From: Anastatus disparis
Taxonomy: Eukaryota; Arthropoda; Insecta; Hymenoptera; Eupelmidae
Length of the DNA: 64,000 bases
NCBI GenBank assembly: GCA_017163975.1
Contig: JAFFSR010000220.1
Location: 12,232,001 to 12,296,000 of the forward strand
Direction: 5' to 3'
The notes under the pieces: generated by a model
Database searches by the model: none
What the model was told of the DNA's origin: nothing
What the model saw: only the letters and a program-made list of their open reading frames with translations
Program-made: the position numbers and the translations under genes
Part shown: positions 24,766 through 37,100 of the stretch, in pieces
Layout of the letters: the number at the start of each line of letters is the position of its first letter
How positions within the stretch are numbered: the stretch's first letter is position 1

Positions 24766-24836
24766 CTCATTTAATCTTGGGTTAAAAAAATTTACAGTAT
24801 CAAATTTATTTTAGTTTCAGACAATCTTCTTGTTAA

Positions 24837-25360
24837 GGTAGTTCTATTGGTCCAGTGGTTCTCATTGTGAAGTAATATGTTTCTTACAAATTCACACTAT
24901 ACGAAAGAGAAATTGGTTGAGTTCTGTGATTGCACAATAATTCAAAAACATGTTTGGGCGCAGATTCTGTAAGTATACACAATGCGAATCGTAAGACAGC
25001 ATGTTTACGTGTAAATTAATATAAAGTAAGGACATTATTTTCCTTTTATTTCGGAATTGAGGGTCGATTGCTATAATCTACAAGGTACCATTTTAATCCT
25101 TGAGATCTGAAGTATAATATATTTTAATTTCTTTGAAATCTATAGAAAACTTTTTACACAATCTTATAAAATGTTACGTTTCGAGCGCTTCGCCCATATA
25201 CTCTCATGTTAAATTCAGCAAAGTTTAAACTAAAATATCTAAAAGATGAAGGTGGATATCCACCCAAATCAAAATACCATTGTAAAGCGTAAATCTTAAT
25301 TTACAACATATTTCAATTTCAAAAAATTCTATAGAAAAGTGAAAAACCAATAGAACTACC
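24837..25360. mobile_element. Non-autonomous TIR element with TTAA flanks (piggyBac-type MITE candidate)
   Basis: The 15-bp terminal inverted repeat GGTAGTTCTATTGGT is perfect at both ends. It is flanked on each side by TTAA (24,833-24,836 and 25,361-25,364), giving 19 bp of perfect inverted symmetry. TTAA duplication is the signature of piggyBac-superfamily insertion. Typical piggyBac termini begin CCC or CCY, which this one does not, so the superfamily is uncertain. The 524-bp interior has no long open frame and no DDE transposase signal, so the element depends on a transposase from elsewhere. It has internal CpG-containing words near 25,183-25,196. Confidence 0.7.
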
Positions 25361-25465
25361 TTAAAATGAAAAAGAAAATAATATTTTCAATTTTGCAAGC
25401 ATTTGATTATTAGATAAGAAAATTATCTATCCACCGATTATACTTCAAAATTTGAATGAAATATT

Positions 25466-25664
25466 CAAGGTTAAAAACATTTGTGTAATCTATTAACTTT
25501 TTTCGTCTGTTACTTAATGTCTGTTAAATCAACAGACACAAGTATGTCAATTTAAAATGTATATTACATTTTTCACGGATAATTTGTCTGTTAAAGTAAC
25601 ACACATTTTTGTCTGTAAACAGTTTTTAACAGACGTGTCTGTTAATATTTCTAACCGTGCTCAA
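25466..25664. mobile_element. Degenerate MITE with repeated TCTGTTA words
   Basis: Seven TCTGTTA/TAACAGA-type words occur within about 150 bp in both orientations. The right end, read backwards, begins CACGGTTAGAAATATTAACAG; the left end offers a diverged partner (AAGGTTAAAAACAT... ATTAAC). The symmetric organisation suggests a decayed inverted-repeat element. Borders and target duplication are unclear. Confidence 0.4.
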
Positions 25665-27460
25665 GTGGAAACAATTAAAAAAACAAGTTTTTTTTTGTAA
25701 ATAACAATTTTATTAAAATATCACATAGGAATATTTCAACAAATAGTTAGATATTTAAAATAGATTTGGTTGAAGCATTAAATTTAATCTAATGAATCAA
25801 CAAAATGCCTTTCATCTGCATAGCAAGTATAATTTATGCAAGTTTTATTATTATTTTGAGAAAACCTGGCTGTCATAAAATAATTATAGCAATATTCAAC
25901 GTTGAAATACAGTATGAATAACGTTTTAAATAAAGTTAAAAAGTTTAAATTGCTTGCTTGCTAATCACGAATAAATAAAAAATCACATTAACATTAAAAG
26001 TAGTTTAATAAGTAATTAAATAATAAAATATATCAGAAGTAAAAGTCGAAACAATAATACTATCGTCAGGGAGAAAATTTTGTTTTATATTCGCTTTTTG
26101 AACTTTAGTTTAATGAACTAATCGTTTAGCTGGAACAATTGAACGAAATTTCCAGCTAAACTTTAAACTACTAGTTTAAACTTTTACTAGAAATGGGAAT
26201 CTATAGGTATAGCCTACATTTATATACACATGCATAACATTGTTACGCGGCATAGGGTGGGACAGTTTTATTTTTGTTCACTTTCATAATACCGAAAACT
26301 CTTACTTTTACTTGCCGTACTTTTGCATAGCCATAATGACATGGCAGTTTTCAAGCTACAAATATATATTAACGTGAAGGGTAGAAGAGAGAAAGCTGGA
26401 AAATATGACTTTCCTACAATTTTAGCTCATTCAATTTGTGGTTACTTCTGTTGGAATAATCCGATTACAAGATGTTACCCATGAAACACGATAAAACATT
26501 CTGAATGTAAATCCGACAATAATGCTGAGATATTTTATAGGAGGGAAAATCTTGTATTTTCGGTAAATCGATTTAATTTAATATTGTTTTCAGCTTTTTT
26601 TCGATTATAATATTTCATGGCTTGGATATTAAAAAATTAATTAACAAAAATTTCAAATGATTAATTGAAATATTTATTTTTTTAAATTCAAATTTTTTCA
26701 TGCAATAATTATCTGATTAAAAGTTGATAAACAATAAAAACTTGAAAATTTAAATAATTTCATTTTGTCAAATGATTTCATTGCTTATCTTGCAAATAAG
26801 CTTAATATTAAAAGTATCAATTTCCGAAACTAAAAATATGTACATTACAACAAATTTTTCCTTTCACTTAGGTAACACGGGTGGTAAAAAAAATTTAACT
26901 TTTAAAGATAAGGGAATTGAAAAATGTAACGGTAAAAATTTACATATTTCAAAAAATTGTGAAAGGCAACGTTGAAGTTACGGATATATCTTATGAATAT
27001 GGTATATATGCAGAAAAATTTTGAATAAATAATGAAAAAATTCAAATATATACTTTTACTTTAACAATTTTGTACAGGATAACATAAAGGTTTGCAAAAA
27101 GCTTACTAAAATAATAAACATTGATTTTTAAATTTTTATGAAAAAAATTTGAAAATTTTATACTTTGATACTGATGCTTTTTATTTTGGTGCTTAAACTT
27201 TCATCTTACGGGAGCAGTAAGTTATTTAAATAAATGTTATTTTTTATAGTGTTTCAAGATCTACAGTAAATGTCTAAATTTATGAGTAGAATTGATAAAA
27301 ACAAAAATCATGTAGCAAAGAAAAAAAGAGTAACATCTTCTTATATATGTAATAATGACAATTAGTTGCCAAAGTTTGGAAAACTGATAGGCTTTAAGGT
27401 TGGGGGAGGTCTGAGAAAAGTGATAATAGTAACGTATAGCCTCTCTAACTTTCTTTTATA
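25665..27460. other. AT-rich non-coding stretch
   Basis: The stretch contains a perfect 12-bp hairpin at 26,124-26,161. A frame from an ATG at 26,772 encodes a 67-residue peptide with a hydrophobic N-terminus resembling a signal peptide and two cysteines, but such N-termini arise readily in AT-rich DNA. No gene is supported. Confidence 0.4.
26124..26161. repeat. Perfect 12-bp hairpin, 14-nt loop
   Basis: GTTTAGCTGGAA (26,124-26,135) and its exact reverse complement TTCCAGCTAAAC (26,150-26,161). Flanking TTTAGTTTAA-like words on both sides extend the symmetry weakly, so it may be the centre of a decayed palindromic element. Confidence 0.6.
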
Positions 27461-28100
27461 ATTTACAGATGAAAATACATGAACCGAACGTGAAAGCAAA
27501 CAAAAAAGCAGAAGGAAGAAGAAGAAAAAAAAAGGAAGTAGGTGGTAAAAAGGATGAGGAGCTAAGTGAGAAAAAAACACGAGAGGAGGCTCAGCGAACG
27601 AAACCGGAGCACGCCTCGCGAAAACCAAGAAAAGTGATTCCCTCGAGGGGGTCAAAAGAATCAGTAGGTGCTGGCCGGGTTAATGCCAAAAAGAACAGAA
27701 GAAAAAAAAAACCAAGAAATAAGAAAGACGCTAAAGTAAAAAGAAGGGAAAGTTGCTTAAAGCAAAAGAGAAAGAGATAAAAGTAAGAAAAAACTAAGAG
27801 TATATATATACCAAATTTTTCGAAAGACTTCTCTTTCTATAGTCCCGAAGGATCATATCGTCCATCGTTTCTCTTACTTCTCTCTCTTTGGTTTTTTTGT
27901 TTCTCTCTTGTAAGAGAAAAAGCAAACGCACGTTAACTTGCAATGCTCGACGGATTTTTCAAGATTATTACTGTATAGCTTCTAAGTAAAATATACGAAA
28001 GTGTTAGTACAAACGGATTCCTTTTTTTTCTTTCTCTCTCTGTCTGTCTGTCTCTCACTTTCTCTTAAAACCCCTCTATGTTCTGCTTTCCGACGACTGA
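27461..28100. repeat. Purine-rich block followed by pyrimidine-rich block
   Basis: From about 27,500 to 27,800 the plus strand is dominated by A and G; from about 27,830 to 28,075 it is dominated by T and C. The 103-codon frame at 27,469-27,780 starts with ATG after TTTACAG but encodes an almost pure Lys/Arg/Glu string. I read it as a by-product of purine-rich DNA rather than a gene, though a real basic protein exon cannot be excluded. Confidence 0.5.
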
Positions 28101-28738
28101 CTGTCGCCACATTCTTGGACTTTCGGCTATACGGCTTATGTTACACACACAATCGTATTTCAAATCTTACGATTATTATGGCTTTAGAGAGAAATTTAGC
28201 TTTCTGGTTCTCGATACAAGATGAAAGATCCGAATCTTGCTTTTAGTCATAACAAGTAGATTATTATTTTTGTTTGTATACGTATATACAAGTAATATAA
28301 GGGTAAAAAAATTCAGATGATAAAAATAATTAAGAGATATTAATTGAAAACAAAATTTAGAATTATTTTAAACACAATTTTTAACAAACGCAAATGTTTT
28401 ATTGTAGAAATTGTTTCTTTGTAATGTTTTGATTGTCTATTTACAACCCTTTTTATTGTAAGCATAAATATTGTAATTTTAATCGTTAACTAATTAACTA
28501 ATATTTATCTATATGTACTACAGACGCTGCTCAGTATATGTATTTAAAAATTGAGGATTGCAAATTGATAATCACAACGTTGTAGGCAAAAGTTTATAGA
28601 ATAAAATTTTTTTCGACATTATGCCATGGCATTTAAATTAATGATTAATGAATAAATATGCGAAACCTTTTTACTAGTTGTGTAGCAAAGAGAATTGATA
28701 ATGAAAAGTTATTGAGAATTTCAAAGGAATACATATTG

Positions 28739-28920
28739 AGATCGTCGGTGGCTCATTCGGTAGAGCGATGGATTCGTAATCTCGAGGTTTTGAGTTCGAA
28801 TCCCGCTCTCAGCCGGTTTATATAAGCACCACTGTAGTTACATGTGCTTTATTTATAAATATACTGACGAACTCCGTTGCAATGGTAGTATAAATACAGC
28901 AACGTTAAATTAAAAAAAAA
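28739..28920 (+). mobile_element. tRNA-derived SINE, copy 3
   Basis: The A box TGGCTCATTCGG (28,749-28,760) and B box GAGTTCGAATCC (28,792-28,803) are intact. The body continues GGTTTATATAAGCACCACTGTAG... and ends ATAAATACAGCAACGTTAAAT before an A-rich tail and a short TTA microsatellite (28,922-28,941). The region in the anticodon-loop position reads TTCGTAA. Compared with copies 5 and 6 it lacks part of the CGACCGATTGA segment. Confidence 0.9.
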
Positions 28921-28921
28921 A

Positions 28922-28941
28922 TATTATTATTATTATTATTT
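28922..28941. repeat. (TTA)n microsatellite at SINE tail
   Basis: About six ATT/TTA units follow directly on the A-rich tail of SINE copy 3. Microsatellites often seed on retroposon tails. Confidence 0.8.
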
Positions 28942-29940
28942 TACAATAAATATTTAGTTTTTACGCAAAACTTTATAAAAAATTGTTTTTTTTTCAAACA
29001 AAAAAAAATTAAAATTTTTTTCTTAATAATTAATAAAGAAATATTTAAGTATTATTAGTTTTATAAACTTAAAATACCTAAGAAATATTGATTGATTTTT
29101 TAATCTATTGAATATCTCTATCTATATAAAAAATCAATTGATGATAAAAATTAACGTTTTTGCTATAGTGCCATATAGATTAAATATATCTATTATAACG
29201 CACAAACTATTACAAAGTCAATTCGATCAACGTAATTACAATACAAGTCCCTTAAATACAATTTAAAAATAACAATTTTTTCATAAAACGAAATAATTTT
29301 TAACATCTTTTTAAAAATACAATAAGCTGGTGGTTATCAAATTATACGTTAACTATGATTAGCTAATTCTAATAAAGTGACGGATGTCCTACAGGACAGT
29401 TTAAAATACATCCTATAATCCGCGAAATATAACCCAAATTAATGCAATCTGAAACGAGTTAGACTAGTTCTAATGCTACTAATATTTCGGAAGTGCGTTA
29501 TACGTGCATATAGCTTTTGTTTGAGTTTAAAGTTCAAAATTCACAAAGCATCTAACTTTGGCTTTTGAATACTTATAGTTTCATGAATTTTGTAATGAAC
29601 TTTGATCTTGGAGCTTAATATTTTTTTTTAGATTTTACAGGCTTTAAGTGTTTTTCATTTTTTTAGGTCTAGAATATCAAAATTTAATAATTCCTTTTGA
29701 AAGTATTGATTTATACCCTTTATTAATTTACTTTTTTCTCAGTAGTATTTGGTAATTATGCAAAAAAAAATATTACTAATTATAATTTTACTTTTACAAA
29801 ACAGAAATTTTAATTCGAATTTAAAAATTAGCATTTGAATATATTTCTTTTGAGGCTATATACAATGCTAAGTCAATTTAATCTCATCGGATAAAAATTT
29901 TTTTTTCTTTATTTAAATAAAAAAATTTTTCTTAAAAATT
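28942..29940. other. AT-rich non-coding stretch, no gene seen
   Basis: Plain AT-rich sequence; nothing gene-like. Confidence 0.45.
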
Positions 29941-29950
29941 TCGTAATAAA

Positions 29951-30250
29951 ATGTTTCAAGAGCTAAAAAGAGTTTTTATTCCCACTCCAAAAGTAATGGT
30001 CACTTTATTATCTCGAAAAGCGGATGAAAAAGTGAGCCTTCACATACGTCTAAAATTTTTGCTAAAAGTTTGTCGCTTGAGCGAAGCGGGGGCGCCAAAT
30101 TTACACAAGGCACATAAATTTCCGTCGCACTCGTGGTACATGTACTATTTTGTAACCCGATGGAAGCAAAGAAATACTTTCCTGCCCGCTTCAGCGGGCG
30201 AAAAGTGCTACTTTGCGCACAGTGGGTTAAAATTTATATTTTTTCGTATA
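29951..30250 (+). mobile_element. Copy of an unidentified dispersed repeat with GC-rich core
   Basis: The segment 30,068-30,155 (GTTTGTCGCTTGAGCGAAGC...) aligns by eye with 61,346-61,433 (GTTTGACGCCCGAGCAAAGC...), first without gaps over about 30 bp and then with small gaps. A GC hairpin, GCCCGC TTCA GCGGGC, lies at 30,184-30,199. A 109-codon frame is open across the region (first codon ATG at 29,951) but matches no protein I recognise, and the second copy is not open in the corresponding frame. A fragment of a transposable element is the best reading; the class is unknown. Confidence 0.4.
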
Positions 30251-32160
30251 AATAATTCAATAAAAATATTGAACATATAAGGTAGAAATTAATCAGCGTT
30301 GTAGGTGGTCGAAAAAATTTACATACGTATTCAATTAAGAGTTATGTGTATAATTGTATTTATTTATTGATAAGTAAACAGCTTTATAAAAAAAGATTTA
30401 TGTTTTATTCTGCATAAAAATATATATTGTGAAAATTAAATTACAAATTCGACTATTGTCTAATCTTCATTTATTTTTCTATCAATTGCTGATTCTAAAC
30501 ATTTAATTTTCGTCAACTATGTTTTTGAGAATAGCGGAATAAAAAAAAAGAATCGATAAAGAACGCAGTAGGGAAATAGAAAAAGAAAAATGCTTCAATC
30601 AATGAACGTCTAAATGTAGAAACGACTTGTCGTCTCAGGCGTTTTGTTTTCATCTGCAGTTTTTCTTTTTCTTCCCTTCAATCTTTTCTTTTTCTCTTTT
30701 CAGTTTCAGTATGTCCGAAACTGCCGTTGCAAAAGAACGTTTTTTTTTTACTTTGCGCTCCAATCGAGTGGCAAAAGAGAGAGTAGACGAAAAGTCGATA
30801 CTTTGTTATTCCTACGGACTGTTTGTCCTCGCACGCTTTTCTACTACTGTGTGTATATATCTGAAATTACCGACAGCGCAAATGATGATAGCTTTTCCGT
30901 TTCTTATTTTTCTTGTTTTTTATTTACCTACTGTTTCTGATTTTTCTTTTTATTTTTCCTTTTTTCCGATACAATTTTCATCAAACGATTTTTTTTCTTC
31001 TGAAGCTATGATTTTGCGAATCAATTTACTTCATTAAATTAAATTTAGTGGAAGAATTACTAAGTTAATTGGGAAATTAGAACGAAACATTTTTTTCAAA
31101 AAGTTTCTACGTATCATGTATATTATATCCACACTATTCATGAAAAAAAAAGTATATACATTTCTTTCAATTTCCCTAAATACATTTCGTATTATTCCAC
31201 TTGTCCGGATAGATTTATAAGTTATATATTATTGTGTATAAAAGATCATGTATTCATGGATTTTAGATTTCTAATAAACATTATATTCTGTAATTAAATA
31301 ATTGTGAAACTTAAAAGAAGAATAAATTAAATTAGGATCTCAAATTTTCAATGTATTGAGGCTAATTTTAATATGTCAAAGCTATATAATTTTTAAAAAA
31401 AACTTTTAATTTTGTACAACTTTTTGCAGTTGCTATTTAATTATAAGCAAATGTTACTTATAATCTTTTGTAGGTTACAAAACGTAAAGGATAATATAAT
31501 TTTAAAATATTTTATTTTAAATGACGAAAATTAAATTTTTCATATTATAGATTTATTTTTCTGTTTCAAAAAAATAGTACAAAATCTTCGTTATCATTTT
31601 TTTTAACAATTACAAATATTTACGTTTTGTAAAAAATAATAAGGGATCTCCATTTATGTCTTCGAAATGTAAAATTTGTAAGCACATTTATTGTTATAAT
31701 GACCTATTTATTTTATAAACTGTCAATGTTTTTATAAAGTATACGACTTATTTATTTGCGTAAATATTTTACTCATTTAAAATATTCTACCATTCTATAA
31801 ATCTTATGAAATAAATTTGTAACAATAAAGTTCAAACACTAACACAAGTAAAATTTTTTCATATTTTAAATTCGCTAAATCTTAATGCAACTAATGATAT
31901 AAACCGAATGAAGATGTAAATTTCTAACAAGATAATGTGAAAAAGTTTTATTAAAAAAAAATTGTTTCAAAAGCATTGAAAATTAAAAGAAAAAAAAATA
32001 AAACGTTCCGCAAATTAATAAAGTAAAAAGCGTATAAAACGTTTTCATTTAAGAAAACTAAATGAAAAAAATAAAACGAGTCTGCAATTATAGAAAAAAA
32101 TTTCTTACTCAGTCGTGTGAAAGGCCAGTATTAAGAGTAGAAGAAAAAAAAAGCGTGTCA
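30251..32160. other. AT-rich non-coding stretch with T/C-rich patch
   Basis: A pyrimidine-rich patch (30,650-31,000) creates overlapping frames of up to 136 codons that are Phe/Ser/Leu-rich and begin at non-ATG codons. No gene is supported. Confidence 0.45.
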
Positions 32161-32290
32161 AAGAAGATGCGGTAAGTTGCATGCACGTATACCATATTAA
32201 GGCCGTGGCCTAAAGTCGTAGTAGTCGTCGTCTTCGTCGTCGTCGCCCGGTTACACAAGATAGCATCCTCTAGAGGTCTAAGGAATATAT
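32161..32290. repeat. GTC trinucleotide repeat in a short GC-richer patch
   Basis: Interrupted GTC/GTA/TTC triplets at 32,215-32,245, followed by GCCCGG. The flanks (GGCCGTGGCC, a palindrome with a 2-nt centre, at about 32,201-32,210) are also GC-richer than the surroundings. There is no coding evidence. Confidence 0.6.
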
Positions 32291-33693
32291 GAAATTAAAT
32301 TAAATTACCTGAGTGGCGTTGCGCTTTCATCCTCCTTGTTGTACTGCGGCAAACTCCTTTCTCTACTTTTTAATGTTTTTTTTTCTCCTTTCTATCTTTC
32401 TCTATCTTTCTTTTCATTTCAAAATTTTTATGAATTTCCTCACTTATATATGTTGGAATTGTTGTATTGATAATTTCTTGTATTATTAAACTTTTAATAT
32501 ACAAGAAATAATAAATAACGTTGAATATATTTTTAATTCTTTTAAATTTATCAATTACTAAGAAAGTAAATTTCTATACATAGTTAAATATAAATTTATT
32601 TAATAAATTATATTGAAAAGAAGTTGATCTTGACATGATAATAATTTTAAAAAATCACTGTTTAATCTTAGTAATTATTTGCACTAAGCTCAACTAATGG
32701 CATTTCAACCTAGTTTTTATAAGAGCGAGTTAAATAATTTTAAGATATAAGATATGAATAATTCTTTGTGAAATCCTACCGAGAAAGTAAGTATATTGGT
32801 ATCTTTTTTTTTATACTTTTATTATTTTCATTAGCAAGAAAACGATAGTGACACTTGAAGAGCTCAAACATTTATAAAGGATTTCACTGAGAAGCAGAGA
32901 GCTTGTTTAATATTTTAGTTGAGAGAAAATTATTTTAATCAAGACAGGAATGTAGGTCATCCTTGAATTTCACAAATCATACATAAAAAAAATTTTCAAG
33001 CTTTTATACTGTCGCATTGATATTTTTAAATCTTTTAAAAATACTTTATTTATTTTTGTATAGATTGACGTTGAAATAATAAAAATTTCAATCTGATTGA
33101 TAAATTGAACACTGTTTGTATATATTTATACGATATATATAACATAAAGTACAGATTTTACGTTTTTAAATAATTAGCTGTTCCTGTTATAAAAAAAAGA
33201 TGGGCGGAAGTTTGAAACAGGAAGTTGTGTCACTAAGATAACTCGCCTTCTAATTGGCCGAATCCTTAAGGCGTTCTGAAATTATAAATAATGGCGCTAC
33301 ATTTGAATTTCTACATTTTCAATGTGGAATAAAAATAATGTTTATGTTGTAAAGGTGCAAAAAGGTTATTATTATTGAATTGAAGTTAGAAACAGATGGA
33401 TTCAACCGAAATATTTTTTGACTGTTCTTTGACTGTCATTTGAGAAAACCTATGTATAACTTTAAAATGACATTGAAAAAATATTAAAGAATTTTACCGT
33501 CGACTGTATAATATGATGATATAAATTAATTTTTAAAACGTAAAAAACAGTATTTTTATATTTTCATTTATTTATATTTATTTTTATACTATTTATTTTT
33601 CTCAGCAATCATTAATAGACTTTATTTAGGTATTTTTATAAAAATTATATTTTCAACAGCATATTGATTTTATAGTGATTCAAAAAATATTCA
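32291..33693. other. AT-rich non-coding stretch
   Basis: The stretch contains a small AT hairpin at about 32,473-32,512 (TTTCTTGTAT...ATACAAGAAA) and a somewhat GC-richer patch at 33,200-33,300 without coding signal. The 5' end of the downstream Helitron-like element may lie here but I could not place it. Confidence 0.4.
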
Positions 33694-34075
33694 TTACACG
33701 ATCGAAAGCACTTTACAGTCATTATTTCATTAAAATTTAATAAATGAAAAAAAATTTTCATTGCTCTCTTACAATTACAAAAAATATTATTTTATTTGAA
33801 AATTTATATTAATTCGGTTTGTTACATGATCGAAAGAATTTTAGAGTCATTACTTTATTAAAAATTTGATAAATGATAAATTTTCAGTACTCTCCTAGAA
33901 TTAAAAAAAAATTTTACTTCATTTGAAAATTTATTTATATTCTTTTTGTTACACAATTGAAACCACTTTACGGTCATCATTTTATTAAATTTTGATAAAT
34001 GAAAAAAAAGGTTTTCATTACTCTCCGAAAATTAAAAAAAGTTTTATTTTATATGAAAATGTATCTTTATGAAAT
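33694..34075 (+). repeat. Three-copy 127-128 bp minisatellite
   Basis: The units start at 33,694, 33,822 and 33,949 with TTACACGATCGAAAGC, TTACATGATCGAAAGA and TTACACAATTGAAACC. Each continues through ...GTCAT(T/C)A...TTATTAAA... and a TTTTCA(T/G)TACTCTC-like segment to GAAAATTTAT. The units differ by point changes and small indels, so the array is not recent. Confidence 0.85.
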
Positions 34076-34144
34076 TCTATCTTGTGCTAACAAATTCGAA
34101 TAACATGAATCTACCGCGCGCGAAGCGCGCTCAACGAATTCTAG
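33694..34144 (+). mobile_element. Helitron-type element, 3' portion with internal minisatellite
   Basis: The element ends in a perfect 6-bp GC hairpin (GCGCGC 34,116-34,121, loop GAA, GCGCGC 34,125-34,130), a ten-base spacer and CTAG (34,141-34,144) followed by host T. These are the textbook Helitron 3' terminus features and share their design with the end at 8,662-8,689. Immediately upstream are three tandem units of 127-128 bp. Internal tandem arrays next to the 3' end are common in short non-autonomous Helitrons of insects, such as DINE-1-type elements. No Rep/helicase sequence is visible. The 5' boundary is not resolved. Confidence 0.7.
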
Positions 34145-37100
34145 TATATTAAAAATTTACTGAAGTGATATTTTAAGTAATACGAATTGTTTGTTATTTG
34201 TTTTGAAAATGCTGATTAATTTAAACAAACATTATTCACAGTATTAAAAGATTAAAATATTGGAGCAATTTTGAAGTTTTCAATAATCATTACAATAACT
34301 TTTTAAATAATTTTTCAAAATTTATAAAATTTACTAGCAGTAAAAATGCAGTCATTGACAAATTAAAAATCTTATTATGTATTCACAAATATTTAAATAA
34401 AATAACCTAAAAATATACTACACTTCATAATTTTAGTGATGGTTGCCGTTATTATTATAGGAAAATTTCCTTTGTATTTGAAAAAAATTATTTGCATATT
34501 TTTAGAATTTGCTATCTCTTAAAACTTTCATATAAAGAAAATACCAAATTTTAATATAAAATTTTAATACCAAAATAATGACTACTATTTTTACTACTAT
34601 ATTTCATCAACAAAACAAAAAAAAAATAAGATACTATTATACATAATGAATTACGAATAAAGTTATAAACTTTTTAAAAATCACAGAAATTCAGTGAAGA
34701 CGAAAAGGAAAAAAAAAACAATAAAAAAAATCGCTTATTTATCAGATTCTAAAGTAAGACTTTTTAATTACGTTAAGACTGCGGATAAGGAGCGAAGTCA
34801 CGTACGTAAGTAGGAAGTAAGAGCGTACACAATACAGTCGTTGTCTTGAGCTTATCATCTGGCTACTCCTGTTGTGTTGTGATTCTTTCTTTTTTTTAAT
34901 TTTTTTGCTTGAATCTTTCTAGTATTCATTTTAATTTAGCATGAATGAACTTGGATGAAATAGTTGCTTCTCTGAAAATGTGTATTATATTGTCCTTATG
35001 TAAATTTTAGCATTGACAAATAGAATTTTCTGATTATTGTATCCAGTAAATCAATATTTGGAATTTTTAAATTTAATGTTGACATACTATAATACACAAC
35101 TATTTTATACAAAAATTATTATAATGAAAACGCTTATCTTTATGTTGCACACGTGACTAAATTTTCTATCTTGTATATGCCAAGGAAAAACTACACAGTT
35201 GAGTGCAAATTGATATCGTGCAACTAATATTGGAAAATAAAAAATATATTTATTCAGATATTAATATTTACAATATTTGGTCCAACGTAGGCAGCCAAAG
35301 ATAATAAAATATATTTCACTTATTTTTTCAAATAAAAAAATTTAATTATTAACTATTTTATTTTGAACGATAACGCTTATTGCTTGTAACAGAATCATAA
35401 ATTGAGAAACGATAACGGATTAGGCAGATATGAAATTATTATTGCATAATTAAATAAATAACAATCGTGTAGTAATTGTGAACTAAAGTATAAATATTCT
35501 ATAAAGTAAAGCTTATTTTATATTATTTTAAAAACATTAACTTATTTTTTATACATGAATTTACAGTAACTCATGTTATTTTTATTCATCATGATTTACA
35601 TCGTTTCCTGTGTTTACACCCTCAGAATAAACGTAAGTTTTGAAGGCGGTCTTTCGTTGTCATTTCTGTAAAAGAAGGAGGTACATAGAAGAAACTTATA
35701 TTAAAATTGTAAAAAATTTTCTGCATTACGCGACGAAAATTTTTAGGATTAAAAAGCAAAATTACAGTTTGTCAAAAAGCATCCGAAAAAGTTGTAACTA
35801 AAAATTTTCACAATTCTGGTTTTAAATTTTGTACACACAATTTTTGAAAAAAAGCTTTTTAAAATCTTGAGAATGTTTAATGCCATGCTCGGAAGTTTAT
35901 CTTTTTGCGAAGGTAGTTATTATTGTAGTAAAATATGACTCATGTATAATTATACACGAGTATAAATAATTATATATGAAATTCTATGACACAAGTAGAA
36001 TTTTTCCTCCTACAAATTCTGGAATGGAAATGAATCATCTGACGTCAATATATTACTAATATAAACTCCAGAGTAACTGGGCCGAAACATATGTACACCA
36101 TGACCATGTATAAATTTGTTTATGAATGTGAATAATGATTACATAATGATTTATAATTATTTTTATTTATATTTACAAAGTGTCAACCAGTTAGTAAATG
36201 AAACGTAGAACTTATAGATTAACAGTTGTTTAGGTTTCATTGGATTAGTCAATATTACAGTAATTATAAAATCTATTAATATTGACTGAAGTAATTAATT
36301 AACATTTAGAGATTCAATTGATTGTATAGAACAATTGAATATTTAATTTCGTAAAAGATTAATGACCATACACGATTATTTACAGTTGTAAATAATCATG
36401 AATAGTTATATAAAATACTCATACAGAGTATATTGTATATTATGCAACTAGAGAGTAAAATTGCATATGTCACCCGAGGGTACGGTACGCGTATATGCAA
36501 AGCATGTATTATAATCACTTGAAGAAAAAACTTATTTTAATCCCGTGCTGCACATAGAGCTTTATTACCAGTTTAACCGATAAAAGAGTAAAATTTGAAA
36601 ATTAGGATCAAGTTTTTTTTTTATTAATATCCACTGAATTTATTTACTATTTAAATGCAATAACATGGTATTATATTAATAATTAATTTTAAGAGAAAGA
36701 ACTCAATTTTGAGTTTTCAACTTAATAAATTGATCACTATTGTTGAGACAAGAAAAAAAATAACAAAAAATTCAATTCAACCAAAATTTGAATTTTTTAT
36801 TTTTGATTATTAATGGTTTTTCATATGTTTTAAAATCAATTATTTAGCTCCTATAAAGTTATAGAAAAATAAACTTCTAATTTATATTTTGAGCTAATTA
36901 CTAGAAAAACTGAATTGTTATTATAAATACAAATAAGTGATATCTAAAAATTCCTGAAAATAACATTAATTTATCAAAATCCGCTGATATTATTCGTAAA
37001 TTATTATCTTACCTACACTCATATGCACGAGTATGTCTACATCAGTTATGACAGTTGAGATATTCTATTAGGTCTTGTATGATGAAGCGTAAGCGCGAAT

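Noticed and set aside
26772..26975. 67-residue frame resembling a small secreted peptide
   Set aside because: Hydrophobic N-termini are common by chance in AT-rich DNA; only two cysteines, no family and no promoter evidence.
27469..27780. 103-codon Lys/Arg-rich frame with ATG after TTTACAG
   Set aside because: Composition follows directly from purine-rich DNA; the opposite strand is also open as a Phe/Leu/Ser string; no family recognised.
30627..31037. 136- and 98-codon overlapping plus-strand frames
   Set aside because: Start at non-ATG codons, lie in T/C-rich sequence and overlap in different frames.
36360..36510. Small AT palindromes near 36.4 kb as a possible element
   Set aside because: Each is short (about 10 bp) and no terminal repeats, duplication or second copy could be defined.
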